A stretch of DNA of 64,000 nt from Levilactobacillus angrenensis (GCF_003946085.1 NZ_RHOB01000001.1:1-64000), one strand, 5' to 3'; counted from the stretch's first letter, positions 44,998-55,022 are shown. Notes: generated by a model from the letters alone, not told the origin. Numbers and translations: made by a program.

Positions 44998-46023
44998 TTA
45001 TTTTTCCCCCTCATCTGGCGTCTGCGCATCTTGTTCTACCATCGTTCTCATCACAAAGCGGTTCACGATTGGCGTGGGACTGACGTAGTTATTTTCTACT
45101 TTGACCAACCCGTTGTCCGTCAAAGCCTGTTTAACTAAACCGACCGCAACGTCCGTATCCGGAAAAATCTGGCGGGTTAGCAAGTGAATGCGCGTGACCA
45201 ACATGTCATTGGGAATCCCCACACCTAGGGAATGGGCGACGGCAATGGCAACGACGAATGGCTTTGCCTTGCTGGGTTGCCGGGTATTATCGAGTAATAG
45301 GGCATAATCATCCCCGCACTCAAGATTGAAACGTTCCAACTGCGCCCACTGTTCCGCAATTTCTGCTTTATGCAGCAATAGATCCGGCCACAACTTGGAT
45401 GATCGACTCAAATACCGTTGCGTTAACAACGCCCGGTTCACCCGCTGGATTGGCGTCAACGGTTGCGTATCCGGTGCAGCCTGAAGGTGATTGACCAGGC
45501 ACTGAGCAAAGTAGTTAAAGTCCGGGCTCACATCCCAATAATCCTCTACCGTTTGGGTCTGCTCGCTAGGACCCAAGTCGGGCATGTCTGGCACAAACAA
45601 GGCGAAGCGGTCCACGAATAGCGCCGTAATCTGCCGACGAATCTCTTTTTCATTGAGGGTCACGACTTCGCTGTGGACCTGACGAATAATTGTCTGGGTC
45701 GCTACTACGCGGTCACTTTGAGTATTTTGCAATTCTGGTAAATTAATGACTGCTTTGATAGTCGCCAATAAAACGTGGACTGCCTCAGGTTCTAGTCGCT
45801 GGGTCCCGAATAAGAACAGCAAGTTTTCTTGATAATTATCGGGGACCACGCCGAGGAGATTTTTAAAATAACTGTTCAAGCGTTGCTGATTTGCCGGCTT
45901 TTTCAAGGCATTAATCGCATCTACCATCGGCCCCGTGGTTTTGGGCGTAATCGTCCGCGTAAAGACCCCGTTATTTAAAAGTTGATTGATGATCAGTCGA
46001 TCCGTTGCTCGTAAATTACTCAT
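44998..46023 (-). CDS. jetB: Wadjet JetB-like KITE subunit
   Basis: 341 residues. ATG 46023 lies within ATGAGTAA, overlapping the jetA stop by eight bases; AAGGGGG is ten bases upstream. It has no catalytic motif. An N-terminal helix region and a C-terminal winged-helix part (IPNDMLVTRIHLLTRQIFPDTDVAVGLVKQALTDNGLVKVEN) fit the MukE-like KITE protein that binds the kleisin JetA. Assignment rests mainly on gene order JetA-B-C-D and coupling with jetC. Acidic tail. Confidence 0.78.
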   Translation of the reverse strand: MSNLRATDRLIINQLLNNGVFTRTITPKTTGPMVDAINALKKPANQQRLNSYFKNLLGVVPDNYQENLLFLFGTQRLEPEAVHVLLATIKAVINLPELQNTQSDRVVATQTIIRQVHSEVVTLNEKEIRRQITALFVDRFALFVPDMPDLGPSEQTQTVEDYWDVSPDFNYFAQCLVNHLQAAPDTQPLTPIQRVNRALLTQRYLSRSSKLWPDLLLHKAEIAEQWAQLERFNLECGDDYALLLDNTRQPSKAKPFVVAIAVAHSLGVGIPNDMLVTRIHLLTRQIFPDTDVAVGLVKQALTDNGLVKVENNYVSPTPIVNRFVMRTMVEQDAQTPDEGEK

Positions 46024-47593
46024 GGTCTTCATCCCCCTTGGCAAACCACACCGCAAATGACCCCGGCAAGGTGACCGTATAACGTTCATCCGCACAGTGA
46101 ATCTGGATTGGCTCCGCTTTTAACAGCGCCACTTTAACGACTGGTCGGCCGAATGGCGCGAAACTATCATAATGCCGATATCCAGTGGCGCTATACAACC
46201 GCACGACTTCATCTCGCGCATGGCGAGATTGAAAGGTCAGGTCATGGTCAACAACGCCATAATCTGCGCTTTGCATCACTAACTTTTGAAATTCTACTAA
46301 GCCTTCTTGCGCGTCTGGCACCACCGGGTCATCCGTTGCAACGAGGGGATTATCCGCCTCGGTAGCGACCTTGGCCGTCTTAGTTTGGGCCGCATAAACG
46401 ACGGGGCCCATCGTCGTCGCGTTTAACAAATCTGTAGCATCATCCAGATCTTCACGGTCATTGGGCAAGTGGCGGGGAATTGGCTGGCGAACGATCAGAG
46501 ACTGATAATGCGTCAGTAACTGATCGATTTGCCCCGTTAGTGCCTTGATATCAACGGTCTGGCTTTGAATATGGTCATACTCTTGACTGAGCAAGCGAAT
46601 CGCACCCAGAATCGTTTGAAATAAGAGGTAGACCGTGTCCAAGCTATTGTCGATGGCCGTCGCACTGGGATCAAAGCTCCCGGCAAGGCGTTCTAACTGC
46701 CGTTGCGCATAGTCCTGGACATTTTGAAAACGTAACACCATCTTCGCCTGGTCACCGGTCGCATGGGCGGCATCCAAGTCATCACGCCCCTGTTGGCTAC
46801 GTGCGACCCGTTTACTAAAGCTGGTCGAATCCGCCAGCGCCTGAATCCGTGGTCCTTGGCTCAACAGTTGCTTAAAGGCCGGAATCGCCTTGTCCCGCAA
46901 CATTTGCTGTAACTGACTGGCCGCGATACCGCCGTGATTAAACGCCAAGTCATTGGCCAATTCACTGAGGTCTTCATCCAGCTTATGCATCCCCTTCATC
47001 ACATCCGCGTAAGCCGCCAGCATATTTTGAAAGTCGTTGAATAGCTGTGTATCTTCCGCCGATAATTCTGGATCAGCCAGCTTTGCCACTAGCGCACAGT
47101 ATTCCTGAATACGCGTGATGTTGGCGGTCACTGTGTTGTCAGCGTCAATGACCTTGGCCATCAGCGTCAAATACTCAATCCCACTACTCGTAATTTTATA
47201 GACGTAGGACTGGTGAATGTGATAGCCCCCGTTCATCATGCGTTTTCGAACCTTCTGGGGTGATACCTCGATCAGTCCGGCCTGATTGCCCAAGATATCT
47301 AAAATTCGCTTCAAGACTTCATCCGTAACGGGCTTTTCTTCCTCATCCAGGTACTCGTTATTGTATTTCTGAGACAGGTAATTCAAATCTGTGACCTCGC
47401 CACTGGCGGCACCGTCATGGTACAGAATCGTTAGCACGTTCCAGCCGGCCAGCCGGTGATCTCGGCTGAGTCCGAGGTTATTGGCCAGTAATAGGTCTCT
47501 TAATTTTGGATCAAGTGCGACTGCGATGGCGCTCCCCTCCTGACTACTTTTAATTGCGATATTCGCTAATCTCTTTAGTATACTGGCAACCAC
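46016..47593 (-). CDS. jetA: Wadjet JetA-like kleisin subunit
   Basis: 525 residues from GTG 47593, or 503 residues from an ATC at 47525-47527. N-terminal winged-helix features (LRDLLLANNLGLSRDHRLAGWNVLTIL, then EVLKRILDILGNQAGLIEV) are followed by a long helical middle (neck-binding and dimer part) and a C-terminal beta part (PVVKVALLKAEPIQIHCADERYTVTLPGSFAVWFAKG). This order fits MukF-like JetA. The GTG has no Shine-Dalgarno, while AGGAGGGG is placed eight bases before the ATC, so the true start is open. First gene of a promoter with LexA-like box. Confidence 0.82.
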   Translation of the reverse strand: MVASILKRLANIAIKSSQEGSAIAVALDPKLRDLLLANNLGLSRDHRLAGWNVLTILYHDGAASGEVTDLNYLSQKYNNEYLDEEEKPVTDEVLKRILDILGNQAGLIEVSPQKVRKRMMNGGYHIHQSYVYKITSSGIEYLTLMAKVIDADNTVTANITRIQEYCALVAKLADPELSAEDTQLFNDFQNMLAAYADVMKGMHKLDEDLSELANDLAFNHGGIAASQLQQMLRDKAIPAFKQLLSQGPRIQALADSTSFSKRVARSQQGRDDLDAAHATGDQAKMVLRFQNVQDYAQRQLERLAGSFDPSATAIDNSLDTVYLLFQTILGAIRLLSQEYDHIQSQTVDIKALTGQIDQLLTHYQSLIVRQPIPRHLPNDREDLDDATDLLNATTMGPVVYAAQTKTAKVATEADNPLVATDDPVVPDAQEGLVEFQKLVMQSADYGVVDHDLTFQSRHARDEVVRLYSATGYRHYDSFAPFGRPVVKVALLKAEPIQIHCADERYTVTLPGSFAVWFAKGDEDHE

Positions 47594-47698
47594 TGGATCA
47601 GGTCTAGTTCACTGGTAAAATTACGCTGTATTAATAATCTTATCTGCCTAAAATAAATATTTTAATTTTGGCATCTCGATTAATTATGCGTAGTGTTT

Positions 47699-47727
47699 AC
47701 TATACAGAACAGGTGTTCTGGTGTCAA
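47699..47727 (-). promoter_or_regulatory. Wadjet promoter with LexA-like box in the spacer
   Basis: On the minus strand consensus TTGACA (47722-47727) and TATAGT (47699-47704) are separated by exactly 17 bp. The spacer is filled by the dyad CAGAAC-n4-GTTCTG. Compared with the Firmicutes LexA box CGAACRNRYGTTYG, the 14-mer AGAACAGGTGTTCT (read on plus) matches 12 positions, all but the outermost pair. Repression by LexA and DNA-damage induction of the Wadjet operon are inferred. Confidence 0.7.
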
Positions 47728-47885
47728 TCTTTTTTAGCAACCTATCGTCCGTAAAATGGTTGGCTATTTATTCGTTCTCTGTTTGACTATTTTGCTGGTT
47801 AAAACGAACCTTTCCCGTCCACACTAAAATTGTGTTAAGGTAGGCGTACCTGTAAATTTCTGACACCAACAAGAAGGTCCTATTC

Positions 47886-48011
47886 ATAAAAAAATTACTT
47901 AAGTTCATCCTGGCAATCCTGCTCATCGGCGCCACGGCTAGTGTGCTACTCACACAGCGTGGCTCGACCGCCCGGGTAACGACCGCCATCACGACAACAA
48001 AAAACGGCTAG
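47886..48011 (+). CDS. 41-residue membrane micropeptide with apparent ATA start
   Basis: From ATA 47886 to TAG 48009-48011: (M)KKLLKFILAILLIGATASVLL, a textbook basic start and single membrane helix or signal peptide, then a Thr/Arg-rich tail. AAGAAGG lies eight bases before the ATA. No ATG, GTG or TTG is available in frame after the upstream TAA at 47853, so the peptide needs ATA (or nothing). It is divergent from the Wadjet operon. Its end adjoins a parS-like site. Confidence 0.4.
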   Translation: MKKLLKFILAILLIGATASVLLTQRGSTARVTTAITTTKNG

Positions 48012-48030
48012 CAGTGACTGCTACCCGCAT

Positions 48031-48046
48031 TGTTCCACATGAAACA
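48031..48046. promoter_or_regulatory. parS-like ParB-binding site
   Basis: TGTTCCACATGAAACA, one mismatch (CACATG for CACGTG) from the parS consensus, just behind the stop of the convergent DMT transporter gene. Confidence 0.7.
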
Positions 48047-48047
48047 T

Positions 48048-48938
48048 TCAATTGATTTGCCCCCGTCGTTGCATACTCCAGACGTTAGGCAAGATGACTG
48101 CACCAATAATGATCAGCACACCGATAATCTGTGACCAGTTGACTGTTTCACCCAAGATGGCAAACGCCACGATGATGGACGACGGCAGTTCCAACGATGA
48201 CAGAATTGGCCCGATACCTAGCTCCAAGTACGGCATGAAGATGGAATAAGCCACCAACGGAAAGACCATGGAAAATAAGGCAATCAACACGCCCCACTTG
48301 ATGGTGTTACCAGTCACCGGTGCCGTCACGATTTGCGGACCCCATACAATGGAGATCAACAAGAAGGCCCCAATACATAACAGCCATGTTTTACTTAATG
48401 CGTCCAAATTATTCCCCAAGCTGGCCGTAAATTGCATGGTACAAGCGTACGCGCAGGCTGCCAGAAAACTAAAGAACAAGCCCAACGGCGACAACGCCCG
48501 GGTGATGGGAAACAAGCCCGCAGCCAAGACCGTTCCGGCCAGAACCAACACGATACTTAAGACCTGCACCCGTGATGGCCACTGTCGATGGATGATTGAT
48601 CCCAGCAAAACCGACAACCAAACCGCCTGCATTAGCATGACCGCCGCGGCCGCCACCGGAATTAATTTCAGCGACTGGATGTAAAAGGTATTGGTAAACC
48701 CAGAAGCCGTCCCTGCCGCAATCACCAACAGAATCTGCTTCCAATTAGTATGTTGATACCGCAGCCATTGTCGTCGCGCAAAATGAATCACGCCGAGAAT
48801 AATCACAGCACTTAAAAACGACCAAAAAAGCAGTGGTCCGTTGACCACACCTTCGCGAGCCGCAATCTTAAATAATGTCGCGGGAATCCCAAAACTCACC
48901 GCGCCTAACCCTACGAATAAGGGTGCTAACTTTTTCAA
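48048..48938 (-). CDS. EamA/DMT-family transporter
   Basis: 296 residues with ten predicted membrane helices in two EamA repeats (about 5-140 and 155-285). It opens LFVGLGAVSFGIPATLFKIAAREGV. Second repeat has FMPYLELGIGPILSSLELPSSIIVAFAILGETVNWSQIIGVLIIIGAVIL, the characteristic end of DMT exporters. The substrate is unknown (amino acids or other metabolites in relatives). Monocistronic; TGAGGTGAG before the ATG. Confidence 0.87.
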   Translation of the reverse strand: MKKLAPLFVGLGAVSFGIPATLFKIAAREGVVNGPLLFWSFLSAVIILGVIHFARRQWLRYQHTNWKQILLVIAAGTASGFTNTFYIQSLKLIPVAAAAVMLMQAVWLSVLLGSIIHRQWPSRVQVLSIVLVLAGTVLAAGLFPITRALSPLGLFFSFLAACAYACTMQFTASLGNNLDALSKTWLLCIGAFLLISIVWGPQIVTAPVTGNTIKWGVLIALFSMVFPLVAYSIFMPYLELGIGPILSSLELPSSIIVAFAILGETVNWSQIIGVLIIIGAVILPNVWSMQRRGQIN

Positions 48939-49122
48939 AAACTCACCTCATCTAAAAAACTCACCTTTTCATTATACAACACTGTGTCGGTTAGTTAGAC
49001 CAGAAAAAAGTGTGCTTGCCAATTTAAAGCCGTATTGACAATACCCATCCCCTTGCAGATTTCACTTGAAACCGCCACTCATACTCGTATACTAAAGTTA
49101 TCATTGTGAAAGGGGATTCATC

Positions 49123-49548
49123 ATGAAAAAGATTGTTTATACGACCCTCGCTATTGGCTTGGCGTTGACTGGTCTCGGGGTTGCGAACCCCACCACTGCT
49201 AGTGCCAAGACGACCTACTTACCTAAAGCCGTTCGCAGCCACACGTGGTATCGCCTGACCGATGGTGCCCAAGGTGGCTTCCATGACAAAACGACTTTTA
49301 AAGGCAATCATTTCACAATTAAGGTCAAAGGAGCCAGTCTGCGTTATCACTGGCACTTTACCGGCCTCAAGAAACACACCAAGACCACCTATTACGGCCG
49401 CTTGCACTACTCCAAAAAGCGCTCCGAACTCGTTAAGGTCAAGGTCTTCAGTCATAAGCATTTCGATATTATTCCGAAACACGTCTTCCACCTGGCCGGC
49501 AACTACACCGGCAATGAAAGTTATGGCGCCATGATTTTCAAGCGCTAA
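49123..49548 (+). CDS. Small secreted basic protein, unknown function
   Basis: 141 residues, ATG after AAAGGGG. Signal peptide MKKIVYTTLAIGLALTGLG with cleavage after TASA. Mature part about 115 residues, Lys/His/Tyr-rich (LRYHWHFTGLKKHTKTTYYGRLHYSKKR), likely beta-sheet and cationic. The start of the mature part (TYLPKAVRSHTWYRL) recalls the protein at 38597. No domain is recognised. Possibly a wall-binding or matrix protein; this is only inferred from charge and secretion. Confidence 0.7.
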   Translation: MKKIVYTTLAIGLALTGLGVANPTTASAKTTYLPKAVRSHTWYRLTDGAQGGFHDKTTFKGNHFTIKVKGASLRYHWHFTGLKKHTKTTYYGRLHYSKKRSELVKVKVFSHKHFDIIPKHVFHLAGNYTGNESYGAMIFKR

Positions 49549-49686
49549 CCCCACCACGCGACCAGTCACCCGACTCGGCCGCGTTTTTTAATCCCCTCAA
49601 CTATGACAAAATTTATAAACGAACAGTGAAATTCCCCATGGCCAGCGACTTTATCCTCCGTTATATTAAAGGTAATTATTTAGTGA

Positions 49687-51252
<1,566 letters not shown>

Positions 51253-51257
51253 CCATT

Positions 51258-51372
51258 CAAGAGTTTGGGACAAACTGCCCAAACTCTTTTTTGTGCACCA
51301 ATTTTAACTAGCTGAAACCTGCGCCAAAAGACAGCCGGTTTCGCTTAAAACTGATAACCACCTTTTGTCCCA
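51258..51372 (+). repeat. Repeat family B, complete copy, doubling as abfA terminator
   Basis: From TGGGACAAA (51266-51274) to TTTGTCCCA (51364-51372), 107 bp with 9-bp inverted ends. The left part forms GAGTTTGGG / CCCAAACTC followed by T6, a regular terminator 10 bp after abfA. The core TAGCTGAAACCTGCGCCAAA and GGTTTCGCTTAAAACTGATAACC (split over 51310-51360) is shared with 63618-63778. The stretch 51373-51493 holds a further short TTTGGACCACTGCCCAAAC hairpin near 51440. Confidence 0.7.
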
Positions 51373-51493
51373 CTCTTTTTCGTCCCCTACTAATACAAAC
51401 GAAATCCAACCAGCATTTGTAACCCCCAACGCAAAAAAGTTTGGACCACTGCCCAAACTCCTTTCACCTGCTGCTCTTCAATTTACGTGTCAT

Positions 51494-52438
51494 TTACAAT
51501 CGCAACAGCGCCTTGGCCACCGCCTGATCCACGATTAACACGTTGGCGTGGTGGCCCAAGAGCGCCGCGTGAATCGGCTGCAGTTTAGCCTGACCACCCG
51601 CCACCAAAATAGCGTAGCGCTTCTTGGTCAACTGATCAAGGGGAATCGACACCGTACGCTGGTCTAATTTGGGTGCCGCTAAAGCCCCGGTCGCCGTGAT
51701 GTAATGGGACAGCACGTCACCCACCGCATCGGTCTGGAGCTGTTGGATCAGCTGGTCATCTAAGTAGCCCGACTGAAACAACATGGCCGTGGGCCGCGTC
51801 GTGCCGACCGTGTACAGCGCAATATCGGCCGCTGTCCCCTGCGCCACGACTTGCTTGATGAACTGATCGGTCATGGCTAGCTGCTTGATTCGCGCATCAC
51901 TGAAGACGATGGGCAGTGGCAACAGGCTGGCCTGCGTGTGAAAGGCCTGGTTAAATTTCTGGGTGATGTCCGCCGAGAAATTATCCTCGCTAGAATTGGT
52001 CACGCTCCCTTTGAGCTGGACCAACCGGACATTGCGGCTGTGGCTGGCGTGGAGGTGGTTGGCCACGGCTTCCATGGTCCGCCCCCAGTTGATGCCAATG
52101 GTCACGCCGTCGGTCACGATGCTATCGAGATAGTCCGCGGTGACGGCCCCCAACTGTTCCAAGATACCTTGCTCATCATAGTTAGCCTGCTCCGCAATCA
52201 CCACGTCTTTCAACTGATACTTGGTCCGCAACTGTTCACGCATGACGGCAGTATCTTCAAATGGATCGTGGATCGCGATGGTCACGATATGGTTGTCGCG
52301 CGCCAACTGGAGTGACTTGGACACCGTCGGCCGCGAGAGCGCCATCTTCTGAGCGATTTCCTGTTGACTCAAGTCATCTTGGTAGTAGTACCGACTGACA
52401 GCCAGAATCCGTTCAATCTGTTTTTTGGTCAATGCCAT
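51494..52438 (-). CDS. deoR: SorC/DeoR-family deoxyribonucleoside regulator
   Basis: 314 residues. N-terminal HTH (QIERILAVSRYYYQDDLSQQEIAQKMALSRPTVSKSLQLAR) followed by the SorC sugar-phosphate-binding domain (IGINWGRTMEAVANHL, VVAQGTAADIALYTVGTTRPTAMLFQSGYL, ILVAGGQAKLQPIHAALLG). It matches the Bacillus DeoR type that binds deoxyribose-5-phosphate and represses deoC. It is divergent from deoC with a palindromic operator between them, so it is most likely the repressor of deoC and itself. Confidence 0.88.
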   Translation of the reverse strand: MALTKKQIERILAVSRYYYQDDLSQQEIAQKMALSRPTVSKSLQLARDNHIVTIAIHDPFEDTAVMREQLRTKYQLKDVVIAEQANYDEQGILEQLGAVTADYLDSIVTDGVTIGINWGRTMEAVANHLHASHSRNVRLVQLKGSVTNSSEDNFSADITQKFNQAFHTQASLLPLPIVFSDARIKQLAMTDQFIKQVVAQGTAADIALYTVGTTRPTAMLFQSGYLDDQLIQQLQTDAVGDVLSHYITATGALAAPKLDQRTVSIPLDQLTKKRYAILVAGGQAKLQPIHAALLGHHANVLIVDQAVAKALLRL

Positions 52439-52489
52439 GGGTTACCCTCCTTCAGCGAAATAATTTTACCGTTAACCTATTTTACCACA

Positions 52490-52542
52490 CTTTACATTTG
52501 TTATTTTTATTACTTTACATATGTAAAGATACGTGTTAAATT
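52490..52542 (+). promoter_or_regulatory. deoC promoter and DeoR operator
   Basis: Perfect 16-bp palindrome CTTTACATATGTAAAG (52513-52528) with a further half CTTTACATTTG at 52490-52500. The palindrome covers the -35 TTTACA (52514-52519); -10 TAAATT (52537-52542) is 17 bp on. Binding would block deoC transcription until deoxyribose-5-phosphate accumulates. Confidence 0.7.
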
Positions 52543-52581
52543 AAGTGGGTAAATAACTTAACCTTGAAAAGAGGAACTCAC

Positions 52582-53235
52582 ATGACAGACTTAAACCGTA
52601 CCATCGACCATACCCTGCTGGCCCCAGAAGCCACTCAAGCCGACATTGACCGCATCATCCGCGAAGCTAAGGAACACCATTTCTGCTCCGTCATGATCAA
52701 TCCTTACTGGGTCGCTTACGCGCATCAACAGCTGGCCGAAACCGACGTCAACACTGACACGGTCATTGGCTTTCCTCTGGGGGCCAACACCACGGCCATC
52801 AAGGTGGCTGAAACCCAACAGGCCATTACCGACGGGGTCGACGAGATCGACGTGGTCATGAACATTGGGGAATTCAAGAGTGGCCATTTTGACGCCGTGA
52901 CTACTGATTTGAAAGCGGTTATCCAAACGGCCCATGACCACGATAAATTAGCCAAGGTCATTATTGAAACAGCCCTGTTGAGCGACGCCGAAATCACGCG
53001 GGCGTCTGAACTCGTGGCTGATGCCGGCGCCGAATTCGTCAAGACTTCCACCGGCTTCTCCACTCGTGGTGCCAGCGTTCATGACGTGACCTTGATGAAG
53101 CAAGCCGTCGGTGATCGGATTCAGGTCAAGGCATCCGGTGGCGTGCATTCCAAGGCAGAAGCCGAAGCCATGCTGGCCGCCGGGGCCACCCGGTTGGGCA
53201 CCAGTTCGGGCATCGCCGTTATGAGTGAAGCCTAG
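52582..53235 (+). CDS. deoC: Deoxyribose-phosphate aldolase
   Basis: 217 residues from ATG 52582 (AAAGAGGA upstream). Class I aldolase: NRTIDHTLLAPEAT at the start, VIGFPLGANTTAIKVAET, DEIDVVMNIGEFKSG, and the Schiff-base Lys in EFVKTSTGFSTRGAS (about residue 150). The second Lys is in IQVKASGGVHSKAEA. It splits 2-deoxyribose-5-phosphate into acetaldehyde and glyceraldehyde-3-phosphate. Other deo genes (deoD, deoB, nupC) are absent here, so only this step lies at the locus. Acetaldehyde formed could be handled by the aldehyde or alcohol dehydrogenases. Confidence 0.95.
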   Translation: MTDLNRTIDHTLLAPEATQADIDRIIREAKEHHFCSVMINPYWVAYAHQQLAETDVNTDTVIGFPLGANTTAIKVAETQQAITDGVDEIDVVMNIGEFKSGHFDAVTTDLKAVIQTAHDHDKLAKVIIETALLSDAEITRASELVADAGAEFVKTSTGFSTRGASVHDVTLMKQAVGDRIQVKASGGVHSKAEAEAMLAAGATRLGTSSGIAVMSEA

Positions 53236-53254
53236 TCCACCAACTTTAACTTGA

Positions 53255-53392
53255 CGCCACCGCCACCACGTGCGATACTACTCGTGGTGCCAAACCACGG
53301 TGGGGGTACGCGATCGGTGCGCAAGCATTCCGAAGGTCGCCGCACCTCACCACAGCAGTCTCGAGTAGAACGCGAGGCTGTTTTTATTTACC
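53255..53392 (+). ncRNA. Structured intergenic region with terminator (candidate small RNA or 3' UTR)
   Basis: Between deoC and yaaA lies GC-rich sequence with several hairpins: CACCACG..CGTGGTG, a long GGTGCGC.. / ..GCCGCACC stem with a GCAA tetraloop (GTGC-GCAA-GCAT), and a final CAGTCTCG / CGAGGCTG stem followed by T5. It has no ORF. It may be a structured 3' UTR with terminator or an independent RNA. I see no match to RNA families I know. Confidence 0.35.
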
Positions 53393-53421
53393 AATTTATA
53401 TTTTGAAAAGAAGGCCCCCTC

Positions 53422-54168
53422 GTGAAAATCATCATTGCCCCCGCCAAGAAAATGGTCGTCGATCCCGATACGTTTGGCATCGACGCGCTTCCCCAATACT
53501 TAGCACAAACGCAGCAGCTTCTCGCGGCCATGCGGCAACTGGATTATCCGGCGGCCAAAGCGTTATGGCACTGTAGCGACAACCTGGCCCGGCCCAACTT
53601 TGACTGGTTGCAGCAACTCGACTTGACCCACCAGCTGACTCCCGCGTTATTGGCCTTCTCTGGCATTCAGTACCAGTACATGGCCCCAGACCTGTTCACC
53701 GCGCCAGCCTTGGCTTACGTGCGCGCCAATTTACGCATTCTCTCGGGATTCTACGGCATCTTGCGGCCTTTTGACGGCGTCGTGCCCTACCGGTTGGAAA
53801 TGCAATCTAAGCTCAACGTGGCGGTAACTCACAGCTTATATGACTTCTGGGGCGACCGGTTGTATCGTGCGTTGACCCCTAAACCGGAACCCATCATTAA
53901 TCTGGCCTCGCAGGAATACGCCAAGGCCATCACACCCTATTTACAACCCAACCAACCGCTGATCACCGTGGTCTTCGGCAGTTTGGTCGCTGGCAAACTC
54001 AAGACCAAAGCCACCCTCGCCAAGATGGCCCGCGGCGAAATGGTCCGCTTCTTAGCCGAACACCAGGCCAACGACCCGGCAGCAATCAAAGCGTTTGACC
54101 ACCCCGACTGGGCGTTTGCACCGGAGCAATCGACCGCACAGAAATTGGTGTTTATTTATCAAAAATGA
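53422..54168 (+). CDS. yaaA: YaaA family peroxide-stress protein (UPF0246)
   Basis: 248 residues, GTG start with AAAAGAAGG upstream. The family pattern is clear: MKIIIAPAKKM at the start, ALLAFSGIQYQYMAPDLF, RILSGFYGILRPFDGVVPYRLEMQSKL, INLASQEYAKAI and VVFGSLVAGKLKTKATLAKMARGEMVRFLAEH. In E. coli YaaA lowers free iron during peroxide stress and binds DNA. It should play a similar stress role here. It is monocistronic. Confidence 0.92.
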   Translation: MKIIIAPAKKMVVDPDTFGIDALPQYLAQTQQLLAAMRQLDYPAAKALWHCSDNLARPNFDWLQQLDLTHQLTPALLAFSGIQYQYMAPDLFTAPALAYVRANLRILSGFYGILRPFDGVVPYRLEMQSKLNVAVTHSLYDFWGDRLYRALTPKPEPIINLASQEYAKAITPYLQPNQPLITVVFGSLVAGKLKTKATLAKMARGEMVRFLAEHQANDPAAIKAFDHPDWAFAPEQSTAQKLVFIYQK

Positions 54169-54174
54169 CAATCT

Positions 54175-54287
54175 GCCGGCTCCACCTCTGGGTGACGCAG
54201 GCTCCTGGTTCCACTAATTTTAGTGGATAAAACACTGTCGTTCCGGTAATCGCCGCGTTAGTGTTACTTTCAACTTTCAGATGACAA
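54175..54287 (+). repeat. Repeat family A, diverged copy
   Basis: CTCTGGGTGACGCAGGCTCCTGG, CCACTAATTTTAGTGGATAA.. and CGTTAGTGTTACTTTCAAC match the copy ending at 25512 and, more distantly, the 125-bp block at 5966 and 28183. It follows yaaA directly. Confidence 0.6.
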
Positions 54288-54290
54288 TCA

Positions 54291-54335
54291 AAAAACTCAC
54301 TAGCCCCCTCCACCGAGGGTCGCTAGTGAGTTTTA
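54291..54335. terminator. Bidirectional terminator between yaaA and the TetR gene
   Basis: AAAACTCACTAGC / GCTAGTGAGTTTT, 13-bp perfect arms. It overlaps the last codons of the TetR gene by three bases. Confidence 0.75.
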
Positions 54336-54914
54336 CTTTTGCTTCGTTAACGCCAAGAATCCCTGCATCCCCGACAAATTCAACGCCACTAAGCGTTGGC
54401 GCAGAGCTGGCTTTGTCAGGTCGATCTGTTTCGTCACGTACAGGCGAAATAACGTCAGGGTGCTGTCGATCAGAAAGTTCACGCCAATTTTAGCGTCGGT
54501 CGCACTGAGATGATAATCGCGCTGGAAATCTGCGGCCATCCCCGCGGCCACCAGATTTTTGACTCGTCGCGATAGGAAGCTGTAGTCGTCTGACGTCAGG
54601 ATGAACGTGTAGAAGGCCGGCGCTTCTTCAAAGAACTCGCCTAACCGTTGCGCCCAGATGCCGGGATGTTCGAGCGGTTCACGGTCAGCCGGCGCCTTTA
54701 GCAACAACCCCAAAATTTGGTCCGCAATTTCTGTGGTAAAACTCTCTGCCAGGTCATCGATCGAGTCGAAATGTAAGTAAAATGTCTTGCGATTGATATT
54801 GGCTTCATCAGTCAGCTGTTGGACCGTAATTTCATGATACCGATACTGCTGGGCCAACTTTCTGAAGGCTGCTCGTAGTGCCTGGTTGGTTCGTACAACT
54901 CGTCTATCCGTCAT
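54333..54914 (-). CDS. TetR-family regulator
   Basis: 193 residues from ATG 54914 with GGGAGGG upstream. HTH YHEITVQQLTDEANINRKTFYLHFDSIDDLAESF (about 25-58); C-terminal TetR_C_8-like part with the AFYTFILTSDDYSFLSRRV motif. This subtype often accompanies YhgE/Pip-type membrane proteins, as here: it is divergent from the YhgE gene, with an inverted repeat TGTGAG-n11-CTCACA in the intervening region. Confidence 0.87.
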   Translation of the reverse strand: MTDRRVVRTNQALRAAFRKLAQQYRYHEITVQQLTDEANINRKTFYLHFDSIDDLAESFTTEIADQILGLLLKAPADREPLEHPGIWAQRLGEFFEEAPAFYTFILTSDDYSFLSRRVKNLVAAGMAADFQRDYHLSATDAKIGVNFLIDSTLTLFRLYVTKQIDLTKPALRQRLVALNLSGMQGFLALTKQK

Positions 54915-55022
54915 CCAATCCCTCCCGTTAGACCCCAGATGTGGCAAAAGTGAGGCTTACTCCCCAAAGTCGCGGCATCTGTTGTGGACGGTCCGCTTGT
55001 CCTTGCGTATGCTGTAGCCACA

